Assembly: GCF_000002075.1 (NCBI RefSeq)
Contig: NW_004797609.1
Span: 224,824-288,823, forward strand
Origin: Aplysia californica
Taxonomy: Eukaryota; Mollusca; Gastropoda; Aplysiida; Aplysiidae
Length of the DNA: 64,000 nt
Reading direction: 5' to 3'
Shown in pieces: positions 1-13,746 of the stretch; positions within the stretch are counted from its first letter, which is position 1, and every line of letters starts with the position of its first letter. The translations under genes were made by a program, and so were the position numbers. The notes beneath the pieces are model-generated. The model worked only from the letters and a program-made list of their open reading frames with translations, searched no databases and was not told the origin of the DNA.

Positions 1-93
1 GATTGTGATGATGATGATGATGATGATTAGGACAATTCTGTTTTTCCTTTTCGATGTAATTCTGACTAGAGTTGCCTGTTTTATTGTTGCCAG

Positions 94-214
94 GAATCAG
101 CAGCAGCATCGCCAAGAACCTCGCGGGCGGAGGTTTCATCAGCAAAGTGTTGCTGGCAAATGCTGACGCTCTGTGTGCTGCTGCCTCGCCTTTGCTGGAG
201 CAAGACATTCCATT
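94..214 (+). CDS. DGKD/DGKH: DGK exon a (upstream of accessory domain)
   Basis: Follows acceptor ...TTGCCAG and ends at donor GTAGGT. The in-frame reading includes [19 protein letters not shown] and ends ...LLEQDIP plus two bases of a split Leu codon, which the next exon completes. One alternative frame is also open across the exon, but only this frame fits the phase of the next exon. It lies between the catalytic and accessory parts, a poorly conserved segment in the family. It is the first exon visible, so the gene is cut by the window edge. Confidence 0.75.
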
Positions 215-3200
215 GTAGGTGGCTTGTTGGTTGTTAACCCTATCCGTACGTCGTGTTTTACTATCTTATCCATACGATGTGGGGAACTCTGTGCCACCAC
301 TTAACCCTATTGATCTGTATGTCGTGTTTTACTATTGTATCCATACGACGTGGGGAACTCTGTACCACCACTTTCAAAGAGGAAACTTACTCGTTAATCC
401 GATCCGTACACTTTGCTGCATAGCAGTCTGTCAAAATGATTTTTAGAAAATACTGAAAGTTTCAAAGAGATCTTCCTACTAGAAGTATTCTAAAATGTGA
501 AGAATACAACCCCAGGGATACAAAAGGACCCCAGGGTGTACGGATAGGGTTAAAATCACTTTATTTGTAGAGATTCTTTTTTGGAATTTGTACTCTTTTA
601 AGTACCTTTTAGAATGTTGGTTCATTCCCTAAATCTGTTTTTTGAATATTTGTATAGAAAATGTGTTTGAAAACTGACAGGTTCCATCAATGTTTCATTT
701 TCGATCTAGTCTACAAGGAGTTGTTGTTGTTGTTGTTCTTGTTGTGGTTGTTGTTATACAATCCGGCCACAGCTGAGCTCTCGCCCTTCTGTCCAATGCC
801 ACGTTGTTGTGATGAATGCAGGTTTGCTGTCTACAAGGAGTTAAAAAGTTTCAATGTTTTTTAAAGAAGTGTACCATAGAAAGAAGATCTGACAAAATTT
901 GAAAAAATAAAACATTGTGAAACTCAGACAAGAGCACAAAAAAACAAGACGGATGTTTAGGCTTTTGATGAAAGCCAAAAATGAAACAAAACAATGAATA
1001 AAAATTACCTTAAGACTCTAACAAAAGCCAAAAACAAAACTTACCTTTAGACTCTGACTAAAGCAACAAAAAAAAACAACAACAAACAAACAGATCTTTA
1101 GACTCTGACAAAAGCAAAAAACAAAACAGATCTTTAGACTCTTTTTTTTTAAATATAGTAGAGGGTTTTACCGCGCTCGCAACTGCATACGGTCATCTGA
1201 GCGCCTAGGGGTGGGTGTCAACAGAGAAGTCCTTACAGGGAATCAGACTTAGACTGCTCACCTCTCTAGCTTCAACAGCACAAGGTCTGCTTTGACTATC
1301 AGGGCACCCCAAAATAGCAGGTCACAAGAGAGTGACAAACATACAAAAGAAGTAGAGGGAAATGACAATAGTAAGGATCTGGAAAGAAAAAGCAGCAGTT
1401 CCCTGTTGTAAATAAGGCACGGTTATGAGCGTGACATGAGTCTGCCCATTTACAATTTTACTATGCTTGAACGAGAAATGTCCCCCCCTTTGGGAATGGC
1501 CTAATGACACTTCAGTCATTGGCACTGCCCGGGGGGGGGGGGTCCTTTAGACTCTGAAAATAGCAAAAAAAACATTACTAATTCGAAACACAACGAATAA
1601 ATGGTCATCTCATGCAAACGGTCCTGGTTGTCCCCCCCCTCAGAGAATCGTACCAAGAGAAGTGTGTGATGAACAACTACTTTGGGATCGGCCTCGACGC
1701 CAAGATTGCGCTAGAGTTCCAGCAGAAGAGGGAGGAACACCCAGAGAAGTGCAGGTTGGTTGGCTGGGCTGTGTGTGTGCGTGCGCACGTGTGTGTGTGT
1801 GTGTGTGCGTATGTTTGTGGTGTGGGAAATTTTTTAAAAAAATCTTTTTGTGTGTCTGTTGTTTTTTTCTGTTTCACTATGTGTGTATGTGCCTGTTACT
1901 GCCTTGCTGTGTCTTTTTTTGTCTTTTTTTTTTTTTTGTAAGTGTTGTACAGCGCTCGCAATTGCATAAGGTCATATGAGCCCGCGGGACATATTAAACT
2001 TTTTCAGTTGGTAGGAAATTTGGAATTTTGCCTGGGTGGTAGCCGAAGCCTACTCTTATCGATTTTAGACCATTAAGGGACTTTAACAAGCGCAACTTGC
2101 TCAGGGGCATTCCGAGATTTTTCGTCCTTGTCCAAGAAGGCTAGGTGTAGATCTTTCCTACCAGAAGATCAGGGGTGTGGCTGAAAGTAAAAAGGCGCCA
2201 AGGAGTAGCAGTAGAAAGGCTGCAGAAAAAGTCAGGAGCCCAGAGGAGGGGGGCTAAGGAGGTGAGAGGGTGGGGGCAAAAAGAGGAGACGAAAGCAGAA
2301 GACAGAACATTGTTAAGGAGCAGGAAAGGAGGAGAAAGGAGACAATTTTAGAGAATGCTGTGTCTTTGTTTTGTTTGTCAGTGTTTGTTTGTTAGCATGT
2401 GTTTTGGTTGTTTGTATGGGTTTTTTTGGGGGGGGAGGGGGGTATTCAGTCTTTTTTTTATATGTCTTGTTTGTACGTGTATTTCTGTTTGTTTACATGT
2501 CTGTTGTTTCTTTTTTCTATTTCTCTATAATAATAATAATGTAATAAATAGCATTTATACTGCACATTTCCATTTTCTAAAAGATGCTCAATGCGCATTA
2601 CAACGAAAAAGACATCACATCTTAAAAATTAATCGACATGGGTGTGCGTAAAACAAAATATTATACATGATATAATATAAATGTATATATGTGTAAAAAT
2701 TTATATTATGAGAAAAACAGTCCCGCAGTGGGGTTGGAAATGTGTTCACTAAAAATGTAGTTCTCTATGTATGTATGTATGTATGTATGTATGTATGTAT
2801 GTATGTATGTATGTATGGCTGTTACTTCTTTTCTGTTATCTTTTTTTTTTGGGGGGGGGGGGGGGGGTTAAAAAACATTTATAAACATAAGGGGGTATTT
2901 TTTAATGCAATGAAAATAAATTTATCTTGCTTGTACTGGACAAATAGAAAGCAAAAGAGAAAGAGGCAACCTAGAATACCTTACTGAGAGAATTGGAATA
3001 GATTATAGATTAGAAAAGAGGCTTTAGAACATCCTAACAGTGAAATTAGTGGTGAACCTTGATCGCGGGTGTTTTATTCAAAATACTGGCTCTGTATAAT
3101 TTTTTTTTTTTTTCAACTGGCTGACGAAATATATATATGTATATATATAATATTCGATGTACAGAAAAGTGGGAAGACGGAATAACATCAAGAGGCTAGC

Positions 3201-6200
3201 CCAGGATAGGGAAAGGTGGATGGTGTTTGTCCGTGGCCTATACCCTGGTGCAGGGTGAGAAAGGCAATGATGATATGTATAATGTATTGTTTTTTGTCCC
3301 AGGAGTCGGACCAAGAATCTGATGTGGTACGGAGTGTTAGGCGGGAAGGAGATGTTCAACCAGACGTTCAAGAACCTTGACCAGCGGGTGTTGCTGGAGT
3401 GCGACGGTCAGCGGATCCCCCTCCCCTCCCTGCGGGGCATCGTCATACTCAACATTCCCAGGTAGTTACTACACTACGATTCTCGTGTCCAAAAATGTCC
3501 CAAAATGTTTGTCGTTTTTTGGGGGTGTTTTTTAAGATGTATGTTTTCAACTGTTGACAGTAAATATACATGTTTGAACATGTCAAGGAGAAAAGTGGAT
3601 GAGGGGGGGGGGGGGGTATAAGATTTGTGTTGATCTTGGAAAGTGTTCTTATTATCTGTGTGGCATCATGGTGAAATGAGGCGTTCATCGAAATATGGGA
3701 GTTGTCCTGACAAAATGAGTTACTTCTCAGATTTGGAAATTGATACATCAACTTTATAGGTGAAGTTTGAACAATTTGCAAGTATGGAATAATAAAAGGC
3801 AAAAGAGTTACTTCTCAGATTGGAAATTGATACATCAACTTTATAGGTGAAGTTTGAACAATTTGCAAGTATGGAATAATAAAAGACAAAATGGCATAAA
3901 TTGAAAATCTACAAATCTGACCCAGTGTCAATTTTCGGCCAATATCCCTATTCTTAGTTGCGAGAAGTAGTTCATTTTGTCAGCATGCCTCACATATTGT
4001 AATCGAAGAAATTGACATTTTTCTGCCTGTTGGACAATTTTTTAATCTCGTTTTGTTTTTGTTTCTGTGTCTTTATTATAGAAAACATAACAATTTGCAG
4101 CGTGTCAATACATTCTTACGTTACCGACAAATATGAGCACCAAAATCAGGACACGGGACCAACAATTTTTTTTTTTAAGTTTTGTTTCTGGCCCAGCACC
4201 TTTTATGTCCAACAACCTTTTAAAGATTCTGTCAACTATGATTACAATTTTGACTGCAACTTGCTTATTTTGGCTTGATTTTCAGTTACAGCGGAGGAGC
4301 CAATTTTTGGGGTGGATCCAAGCAAGATGAGGTGAGTGTTAGACTGTCCCTGCGGTTTTATGTAAAAAAAATAATCTTAAGTTATGCAAACTGAGCCCAA
4401 AAAAGTGAAATTATGCGATTTTGCTGATTTTAACAAAGAATGATGAAAGAAAATAATGAGAAATTATGCAAAAAATGATCAAATTTGGCTAAATTATGCG
4501 GGATGCATAAAACCCCGGGGACGGGTTAGATATTAACAGTAACAGACGCTCTCTGCTCAAGTTTGAAAGTACTACTTTCACTTTCAAGCTCGTAAATAAT
4601 GCGGGTGTCAAGTGCTCCACAAAGTACCATATTAAAGCATGACGCGAGAGGGTTTTTCCAATTGATCTTTTCACGCTTTAATAACTTTTAACCTAATTTC
4701 AGACTTTCACAATTTGCAACCGATACTTTAAATGTATAGAAAGTGTTCTATGAATGTTAAAATTGTGTTCTATCGTCAGTCAGCTTCTCAATATACTCAA
4801 TGAACCCAAACTTCTCCTATAGGTAGGGCAATGCCCACTTTTGGTTTAGGTCAAGATTTTTCTGGAAACACTGGAAATCTGGGTTAGCCCGCTTGTCCTT
4901 AATTATTATAATAACTAAAGTGGTTGATGGGTGGTTGGCGGGTGCTCTGGTGTGGTTTGCTTCTTCTTTCCTATCGAACATCTGTCGTCCTTATCTCCCC
5001 TTCTTCTTTTTTATGTTTGTTACTCTCTTGTAACACCTCTCTAATCTTCTGGCGCTCATATGACCTTATGCAGTTGCGAGCGCCGTAAAACCTTACTAAA
5101 ACAAAACAAAAGTGTTTGTCTTTCATTATATCCTTTGCCATTGCCTCGTTTTTCCAGAACTTTTCCGCCCCAAGTTTTGATGACCGTATCCTGGAGGTGG
5201 TGGCCGTCTTTGGTGGTATGCAAATCGCAATGTCAAGGGTCATTGATCTCCAGCATCACAGAATAGCCCAGGTAGATGAAAATATTTTGATAATAATAAT
5301 AAATAATAATAAATAGCATTTGTATAGCGCATATCCCCGCTCAACAGCAGGCTCTATGCGCTTTACACTATATTATTACCCCAGCAGACCATAGATTTTA
5401 ACATCTGATCGGTCACATTTCTTGTAGAGATATGTTTTAAAAAATATACTTTATCTTTTTTAAGATTGGAGGCTTTGTTGATCAGAGTTTGTTGATTAGT
5501 AAATTTTGTGATAATTAGAGTCTAGTGCGTTTCCAACCTAAGAGTCTTAACTACTCCTTTATCGGGGGGGGGGGGGGGGGGGCTAATAATGAAGTAGGTT
5601 AAGTTAAGTTTTGACCCTGTTTCTTAACCCTATAGCTATCCGTACGCCCTGGGGTCTTTTTGTACCCAGGGGGCGTATTCTTCACATTTTAGAATACTTC
5701 TAGTGCGAAAGTCTCTTGAAAACTTTCAGTATTTCTCTAAAAATCATTTTGACAGACTGCTATGAAAAGCGTACGGATCGAATTAACGAGTAAATTTCCT
5801 CTTTGGAAAGTGGGGGCACAGAGTTCCCCACGTTGTATGGATACGATGGTAAAAAACGACGTACGGATAAGGTTATAAATAAGTTGAAATCATCTTATTT
5901 ACATGACATCACAGCGGTACAAATGTGTGCTCACAAAGAATGATGTGCTCTGGTGTGATTTGCTCCTTCTTTCCTATCAAACATCTATTGTCCTTATCTC
6001 CCGTTCTTCTTTTTTGAGTTTGTTACTCTCTTGTAACACCTCTAATCTTCTGGCGCTCATATTAACTTATGCAGTTGCAAGCACTGTAAAACCTCTACTA
6101 AAACAACAAATAAGAGAGTGGTGGCCCCAGATGTGAATTGTAAGTCAAGCTAGTATAAAATGGAGGGCTCAAGTTTACTTTTACAGTGAAGTACTAACTC

Positions 6201-9200
6201 ACTGCAAGCTACCACTTAGTTACAACTTTGAAACTTTTAATTTGTCCAACTTTTGGATGCCTGTCGTTGTCTCATGCTGCTGTTGTTACCTCCCCTTCCA
6301 GTGTCGAACGGTCAAGGTCACTATCCTGGGAGACGAGGGCGTGCCGGTGCAGGTGGACGGAGAGGCCTGGGTCCAACCCCCGGGCTACGTGAGGATTGTA
6401 CACAAGAACAGGGCCCAAATGCTGATTAGAGACAGGGTTAGTATTTGAACTTGTCGACATTATAAGACATTTTAAAATGATTCGGGAGGGTTTTTTTAAA
6501 AAGCATTGTAATTTTGGTTCTTGTAGACGGAACTACAGACATGAGTTCAATCCCATGTGGGATGAGGTTTTTTAAAATAATTTAATAATAATAAGAGATA
6601 GCATCATTGTATAGTGCAAATTCCGCTCAACAGCAAGCTCTATGCACTTCACAGTAATACAATTACCTCAGCAGACCTGAGAGCATTCTGAAACAAATTC
6701 AACTTCCTCGGAAGCATACAGTACAAGCAGCCTTTTATAGGCAGTAAAACGCTGACATACTGACAAGATTTTTTGCTGTCTATGGCCGTGTACCCATTTC
6801 CACCTTCGTAAAGTAAGGAAAATTTGTGTAATTCGCAAGGACACAACGTCGGGCCCGCGGCTCGAACCTTGTCCCCGCAACCTCACGATTACGAATCCGG
6901 TAGCCTCACCATTAGGCCACCGACGCCACAATGGAGTATCATGGCCTGTCTGCTGGGACGTTGTATTCCTCTCCGCTGGGGTTGGCCCTCACTATCAGGG
7001 TCAAAGAAGCCAGCCTTTGAAATGATTGAAGTTGTGTAAAAATGTACCATTACAATATAATGGAGAACAAAACCTGCAGTAATGCAGAATAGTCAGTGAT
7101 CATGCAATACGGTGGACACCAGTTGCCCATCAATTCTTCTCGTCATCGCCGTACTGTGAGTGGTTGGAGGGTGCTATTGATAGGTCCTACTACTTTTCTT
7201 TCATTCTGTTGTTTCTTTATGCCTATCTTCCCTTTTCTCTGCTGGAATGGGACTTTCTGGTGTCAATGAATTTGTTTTTACTCATTCATAGGTCCTACTA
7301 CTTTTCTTTCACTCTATTGTTTCTTTATGATAGGTCCTACTACTTTTCTTTCACTCTGTTGTTTCTTTATGATAGGTCCTACTACTTTTCTTTCACTCTG
7401 TTGTTTCTTTATGATAGGTCCTACTACTTTTCTTTCACTCTATTGTTTCTTTATGATAGGTCCTACTACTTTTCTTTCACTCTATTGTTTCTTTATGATA
7501 GGTCCTACTACTTTTCTTTCACTCTGTTGTTTCTTTATGATAGGTCCTACTACTTTTCTTTCTCTCTGTTGTTTCCTTATGCCTATCTTCCCTTTTCTCT
7601 GCTGGAAAGGGACTTATGGTGTCAATGAATTTGTTTTTACTCAAACTGAGTGGGTGGCTTTGCAAATACTCTGATGTAGTTTTCTCCTTGCTTCCTATCA
7701 AATATATGTATTGTACTTATCTCTTCTTTTTTTTTAAACAAAAAAAAATATAACTCTCTGGTGACGCGACTAACCTTCGGCACTTACATGACCTATACTA
7801 TCTGTGTTGCAATTTTCCTAAAACTCTCACACATAATGTACAGCGCATAGAGCTTGCTGTTGAGCGGGGATATGTGCTTTTTAAAAATTAAATGCTTATG
7901 TGCAATACAAAATTAAATGCTATTTATTATTTCGTTATAAAACCATCTCAAGCTCAAGCTTCACCTGTTGGTGGTTGGCGGGTGCTCTAGTGTGGTTTGC
8001 TCCCTCTTTCTGATCAAACATCTATCATCTTTCTTTTTTGTGTTTGTTATTCTCTTGTAAAAACCTCTAATCTTTAGCACTTGTAGGACCTTATTGTGTT
8101 GCAAGTGCCGGCAAACTTTTTCTAAAGCTAAAAAAGTGGGTGGTTGGCGGGTGTTCTGGTGTGGTTTGCTTCTTCTTTCCTATGAAACATCTATCGTCCT
8201 TGTCTCCCCTTCTTCTTTTTTATGTTTTGTTACTCTCTTGTAACACCTCTAATCTTCTGGCGCTCATATGACCTTATGCAGTTGCGAGCGCCATAAAACT
8301 CTTACATGTACTAAAACTAAAAAACCAAAACTTTTCTAAAGCTAAAAAAAGACTCAGTCTTAACTAACCCGCACTTTTTCCCCCCAGACGTTTGAGAATG
8401 TGCTCAAGTCGTGGTCGGAGAAGCAGAAAACGGAGCGCCCCCTCAGCCCCCAGGCTCTCCAGCTAACGGAGGACGAGACCCAGGTGCTGCTCAACTTTGT
8501 GGAGGCCACGTCCTCCGTCATACGCAGGTCAGTCCACGCAGGAAACATAGGAAAAAATCTGTCCCCGTTGTTTTATGCAAGAAAAATTCTGAAATTATGC
8601 AAACTGAGCCCAAAAATGTGAAATTATGCGATTCTGTTAATTTTAGCAAAGAATGATAAAGGAAAATAATCAGAAATTATGCAAAAAATGATCAAATTTT
8701 TCTAAATTATGCGGGGTGCATAAAACCACAGGGACAGAAAAATGCACAGCCTGCCTCCTAAATATCTTAATTATGTCGATGGGGCTGTAAAATATCTCGA
8801 CTGCTTAACTACTCTTTATCTCCGCGGAGGGGGGGGGTAAACCCACTACCCCAGGGCCCTTTTTTTTGGTGCTAAATCTAAAAATGACAAAAATGTTATT
8901 TAAATGGGTCATACAATCGAAACTAGCAAACCTATTTTGATTGTTCTTTATCTAATGAATGAACTTCCAGCCTAAGAGACCTGTTTTCTGGCGCTCATAT
9001 GACCTTATGCAGTTGCGAGCGCCGTAAAACCCTCTACTATAAAAAAAAGACCTGTTTTCGGCAATTGCTGCTATTTCCAGGGGTGCCTTGATAGTCGAAG
9101 CAGACTTTGTTCTGTTGAAGCTAGAGAGGTGAGCAGAGTAAGTCTGATTCCATGTAAAGACTTCTCTGTTGACATCCACCCCTTGACACTCATATGACCC

Positions 9201-9934
9201 TTATGCAGTTGCAAGCTCCGTAAAACCTCTACTAAAAAACAACAACTAATGTGACACACCTTTTTTTAAAAAAAATTCTTTAGAGTTAGGACTTAACTAA
9301 GAGATGTAGCAGAGCTTTGTGTCCTGTTTTGACCTAAAATAAAGATAATTACAAATACTGCAGCAATGTTGTTGCTATCAATCCAGTCTGTGAGTGGGTG
9401 GTTGAGGGGTGCTCTAGTGTGGTTTGCTTCTTCTTTCCTATCAAACATCTATCGTCCTTAGCTCCCCTTCTTCTTTTTTATGTTTGTTACTCTCTTGCAA
9501 CACCTAATCTTCTGGCGCTCGCTCATATGACCTTATGCAGTTGCGAGCGCCGTAAAACCTGTTCTGAAAAATAAAAAGTCTAGTCTGTAGCAACATTTTA
9601 AAAATTTCTGTTCGTCAGTGTGAAGGTGGCGGCTAAATCGCACAGCTCTGTGGAAAGCGACTTGATTCCCATCGCACAACAGACTTCCCAGTGTGTGGAC
9701 AGACTCTACCCAGTGGGGAAACTTGCCGAGGTGGGTGTGAGTGTGTTTGGTGTGGTCCGTGTGTTTTTGTGTGTGTATGTGTGTGTGTGTGTGTTTGGTG
9801 TGGTCCGTGTGTTGTGTGTGTGTGTGTATGTGTGTGTGTGTGTATTGTGTGTGTGTGTTTGGTGTGGACCGTGTGTGAGTGTGTTTGGTGTGGTCCGTGT
9901 GTTGTGTGTGAGTGTGTTTGGTGTGGTCCGTGTG

Positions 9935-9973
<39 letters not shown>

Positions 9974-10367
9974 ATTACTTGTTTGGAGGTTTGGATATAT
10001 ATGTGTGTCTCTTATGTATCTGTATGTAAGTGGTCTCACCCTATTATCAAGTGGGTGGTTAAAGGACTCCGTGGAAGTGGGTGGTTGGCGGGTGCTCTGG
10101 TGTGGTTTGCTCCTTCTTTCCTATCAAACATCTATTGTCCTGATCTCCTCTCCTTCTTTTTTGTGTTTGTTACTCTCTTGTAACACCTCCAATCTTCGGC
10201 ACTTATTTTATATGACCTTATTGTGTTGCAAGTGCCGTAAAACTCTAACTAAAACTAAAGGACTCCATGGAAGTTCTTGTTCCTCAGTTATTTCCATCTG
10301 TCTGTCGTACTGTACTCCAGCATTGAATAAGTAACTTATCCTGTCAAGACCCTTCAAATAACTCCAA

Positions 10368-10427
<60 letters not shown>

Positions 10428-13400
10428 TAAAAAGACACATTATAGCTTTTCTTATGCAATTTACCGATTGCGCTGCGCGTTTTAATGATAGTATAATTAT
10501 ATCATTCTTGTAAGCTCTTCAGTTTTATATCTAAATTTAAATTTTCATATTTGTACGCTTTTGTAAATATACGTGGATGTTCCTTGATGTGAGAAAAAGA
10601 ATAAAGATGGAAGTGAAATTTTTTTTTTTTTTTTTAAATATGAGATAAATCAAATGTACTTTGTGAACTTTGAGTTCGATACCTGGCGTTGTATCATTCT
10701 GGTGGGCTCTTCAGTTTCGTTTGTTAATTTTAATTTTAATTTTAATTTTAATTTTCATATTTTTACACTTTCGAAAATATATGAATGTTCCTTGATGTAA
10801 GTAAACAAATAAAGATGAAAGGTTTTTTTTAAATTATTATTTTTAAAATATGAAATAAATTAAATGTAGTTTGTAAACTTTAAGTTTGATACTTGGCATT
10901 GTATCATTCTTGTAAACTCTTCAAAAATATAAAATATTTACGCAATCTTTAGATTGCCACGCAATTATACAATCGTTAAAACGCGCAGATTTCACCTATC
11001 GCTAAATTGTGCGGAACATATATACCCCAGAAGGATAAGCCAAAAACCCAGAAATTTACTATTATATTTACCCCATAAAGTTGAGCAGAAAACCCAGACA
11101 TTTACCATTATATTTACCCGTACAAGATGAGCAAAAAAACGAACATTTACCATTATATTTACCCCAAATAAGATGAGCTGAAATCCCAGACATTTACCAT
11201 TATATTTACCATAACCCAGACATTTACCATTATATTTACCCCATATAAGATGAGCAAAAAACCGAACATTTACCATTATATTTACCCCATAAAGATGAGC
11301 AGAAACCCGAGACATTTACCATTATGTTTACCCCACATAAGATGAGCAAAAAAAACTAAACATTTACCATTATATTTACCCCATATATGATGAGCAGAAC
11401 ACCTAAACATTTACCATTATATTTACTCAATAAATATGGTCGGAAACCCCAGACATTTACCATTGTATTTACCCCATATAAGATGAGCAGAAAACCCGAA
11501 CATTTACCATTATATTTACCCCATAAAGAATAGCAGAAAACCCGAACATTTACCATTATATTTACCCCATAAAGAATAGCAGAAAACCCAGACATTCACC
11601 ATTGTATTTACACCCTATAAGATGAACAGAAAACCCACACATTTACCATTATATTTACCCCATATAAGATGAGCAGAACACCCAGACATTCAACATTATA
11701 ATTACCCCATAAAGATGAAAATTATATTTACCCCATATAACATGAGCCGAAAACCTTAGATTTGTCCTCCTGACTTGTAAACTTTCATGTCCTTTCTCCT
11801 CTTTCTTGTCATGGTTTCGTCAGATGGATTCTAGTGACAGCGAGACATATCAGGTGTGACACGATTACATTGTTGTTGGCTGTTGTGTGTGTGTGTGTGT
11901 GTGTTTGTGTGTGTGTCACTTTGTTCACTTTCTGTTGTGTGTCCTTTGTTGGTTGTATTCACAGCTATGGCAAAGAGATTCTGCAGAAATTAGGGTCAGT
12001 TTTCCTCCTTAATACATCTCAAAATGATAATGATAGATAGTGGCACTGATAAAGTTTGCATTTCGGTGGGTGGTTTGTGGGTGCTCTGGTGTAGTTTGCT
12101 CCTCCTTTGGTTTGCTCTTTCTTTCCCATCGAGACGATCTATCACTATCAGCCTTATAAATCTCTCTTCCTTTCTGTGTTTGTTACTCTCTTGTAACACT
12201 TTTAATCTTCAGCTCTTACATGACCTAATTGTGTTGCAAGTGCCGTAAAACTCTGGCTAGAACAAAAACAAACAAAAACTGTGCTTACCCCTCACCCTGT
12301 TTCAAAAGATAGAAAGTGTGGCACAATCTCTTTGCCATGCAATGGTCCCCCCCCCCTGCCCCCTCAAATTATACGTAACCTCCATGACTTACTGCCTGCC
12401 TAAGTCCTCTCTTTATATTGTTGTTATGTTGTTGTTGTTGTTGTGTGTGTAAGCGTGCATTGTGTCATAATATCAGAGTAATATTTGATGTGTATGATTT
12501 ATTGTATAATACATATTTGTCCCACATTCCGTTTCCCTGATAGCTTCTGTGTCTATAACACATAACTGAGTAACAGCTTTTGCCTAAGGATGCAGCTTAT
12601 CAATGTTATATTATTATTATTACTATTATTATTATTATTATTATTTTATCATCCTCATATTTTTTTTTGGGGGGGGGTGGGTTGCTTTATGACAAATTGA
12701 CTGCACTTCTCGGCTAAGGGCATTCCGTTCGCTCAGTTGGCATCATGCTGTACAAAGGAGTGGATGGCCGTGGTTCGAACCCGGAACAAGGTGTTAATGA
12801 GCTCAAGTTGTTTTATGGAGCTTTCAAGGCTCTCAGCCGATTTGGTCTCGGTCGTATCATTGAAAAATGTTCAATATAAGTTCCCACCGCTTAAAGCCTT
12901 ACAGTTTGTAACCCTGTCCATACGTCGTGTTTTACTATTGTATCCATAAGACGTGGGGAACTCTGTGCCACCACTTTCCAAAGAGTAAATTTACTCATTA
13001 ATCCAATCCGTACGCTTTACATAGCAGTCTGTCAAAATGATTTTTTGATAAATACTGAAAGTTTCACAGAGATCTTCGTACTAGAAGTATTCTAAAATGT
13101 GAAAAATACAACCCCGGGGGGTACAAAATGACCCCCACAGCGTACGGATAGGGTTAAGGATTATTTCTTGGTTTAGCAATAATTAGAGTTGCAGAAGTAC
13201 AAGGGAGACTATCGAGGAGATGAAAATGAAGTCGTCATTGTCTCCCCTGGCGTGTTGTTTTTTGGTTCCTTTATTAATGTTTTCTGCTTGTTTCAATGCA
13301 TCCGTCTGGCCCCGCCCCCATGTCATTCTCACAGCTTGGTGTTGTGAAGTGAGATGCTTTTGGCTTTTGTTTGTGTGCTATGTCTTTGTCTGTTTGATGT

Positions 13401-13538
13401 CGGAGCTAGTTGTAAGAGATTCAAATGCAGACAGGCAGACGAGTGATATGCATGCACACTCACACACACACAGACGCGCGCGCGCACACACATGCACACA
13501 CAAACAGAGACGCATGCATGCATACATATCATACACAT

Positions 13539-13569
<31 letters not shown>

Positions 13570-13695
13570 CACACACACATGCACACACAAACAGAGACGC
13601 ATGCATGCATACATATCATACACATACACACACACACACACACACTCTCAAACACACACAGATATCATACACACACATAGACAGATAGAGCATCT

Positions 13696-13746
<51 letters not shown>

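Noticed and set aside
7164-7628. A 154-codon open frame on the plus strand
   Set aside because: It is produced by seven copies of a 42-bp tandem repeat whose length is a multiple of three. There is no start context or conserved domain, and it lies in a DGK intron.
8989-9047. Helitron 3' end (hairpin near the terminus)
   Set aside because: The hairpin is followed by an A-rich end instead of CTRR, and 12-18 bp target duplications flank several copies. Helitrons make none.
9078-9124. Possible extra DGK exon reading [15 protein letters not shown]
   Set aside because: The same stretch occurs at about 57090 and, inverted, at 1265-1310 as part of SINE body B, so it is repeat sequence.
9533-10183. 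Long open frames (168 and 187 codons) over the GT/CA tract
   Set aside because: Low-complexity Cys/Val or His/Thr translations of a microsatellite. Only the first 37 codons from 9619 are real (DGK exon h).
10992-11595. CRISPR-like array (regular repeats with variable parts)
   Set aside because: The repeats are contiguous units of about 47 bp without true spacers, in an intron of an animal gene. It is a minisatellite.
12719-12795. A functional tRNA gene
   Set aside because: A- and B-box-like sequences are present, but I could not form acceptor and anticodon arms. A SINE head fits better.
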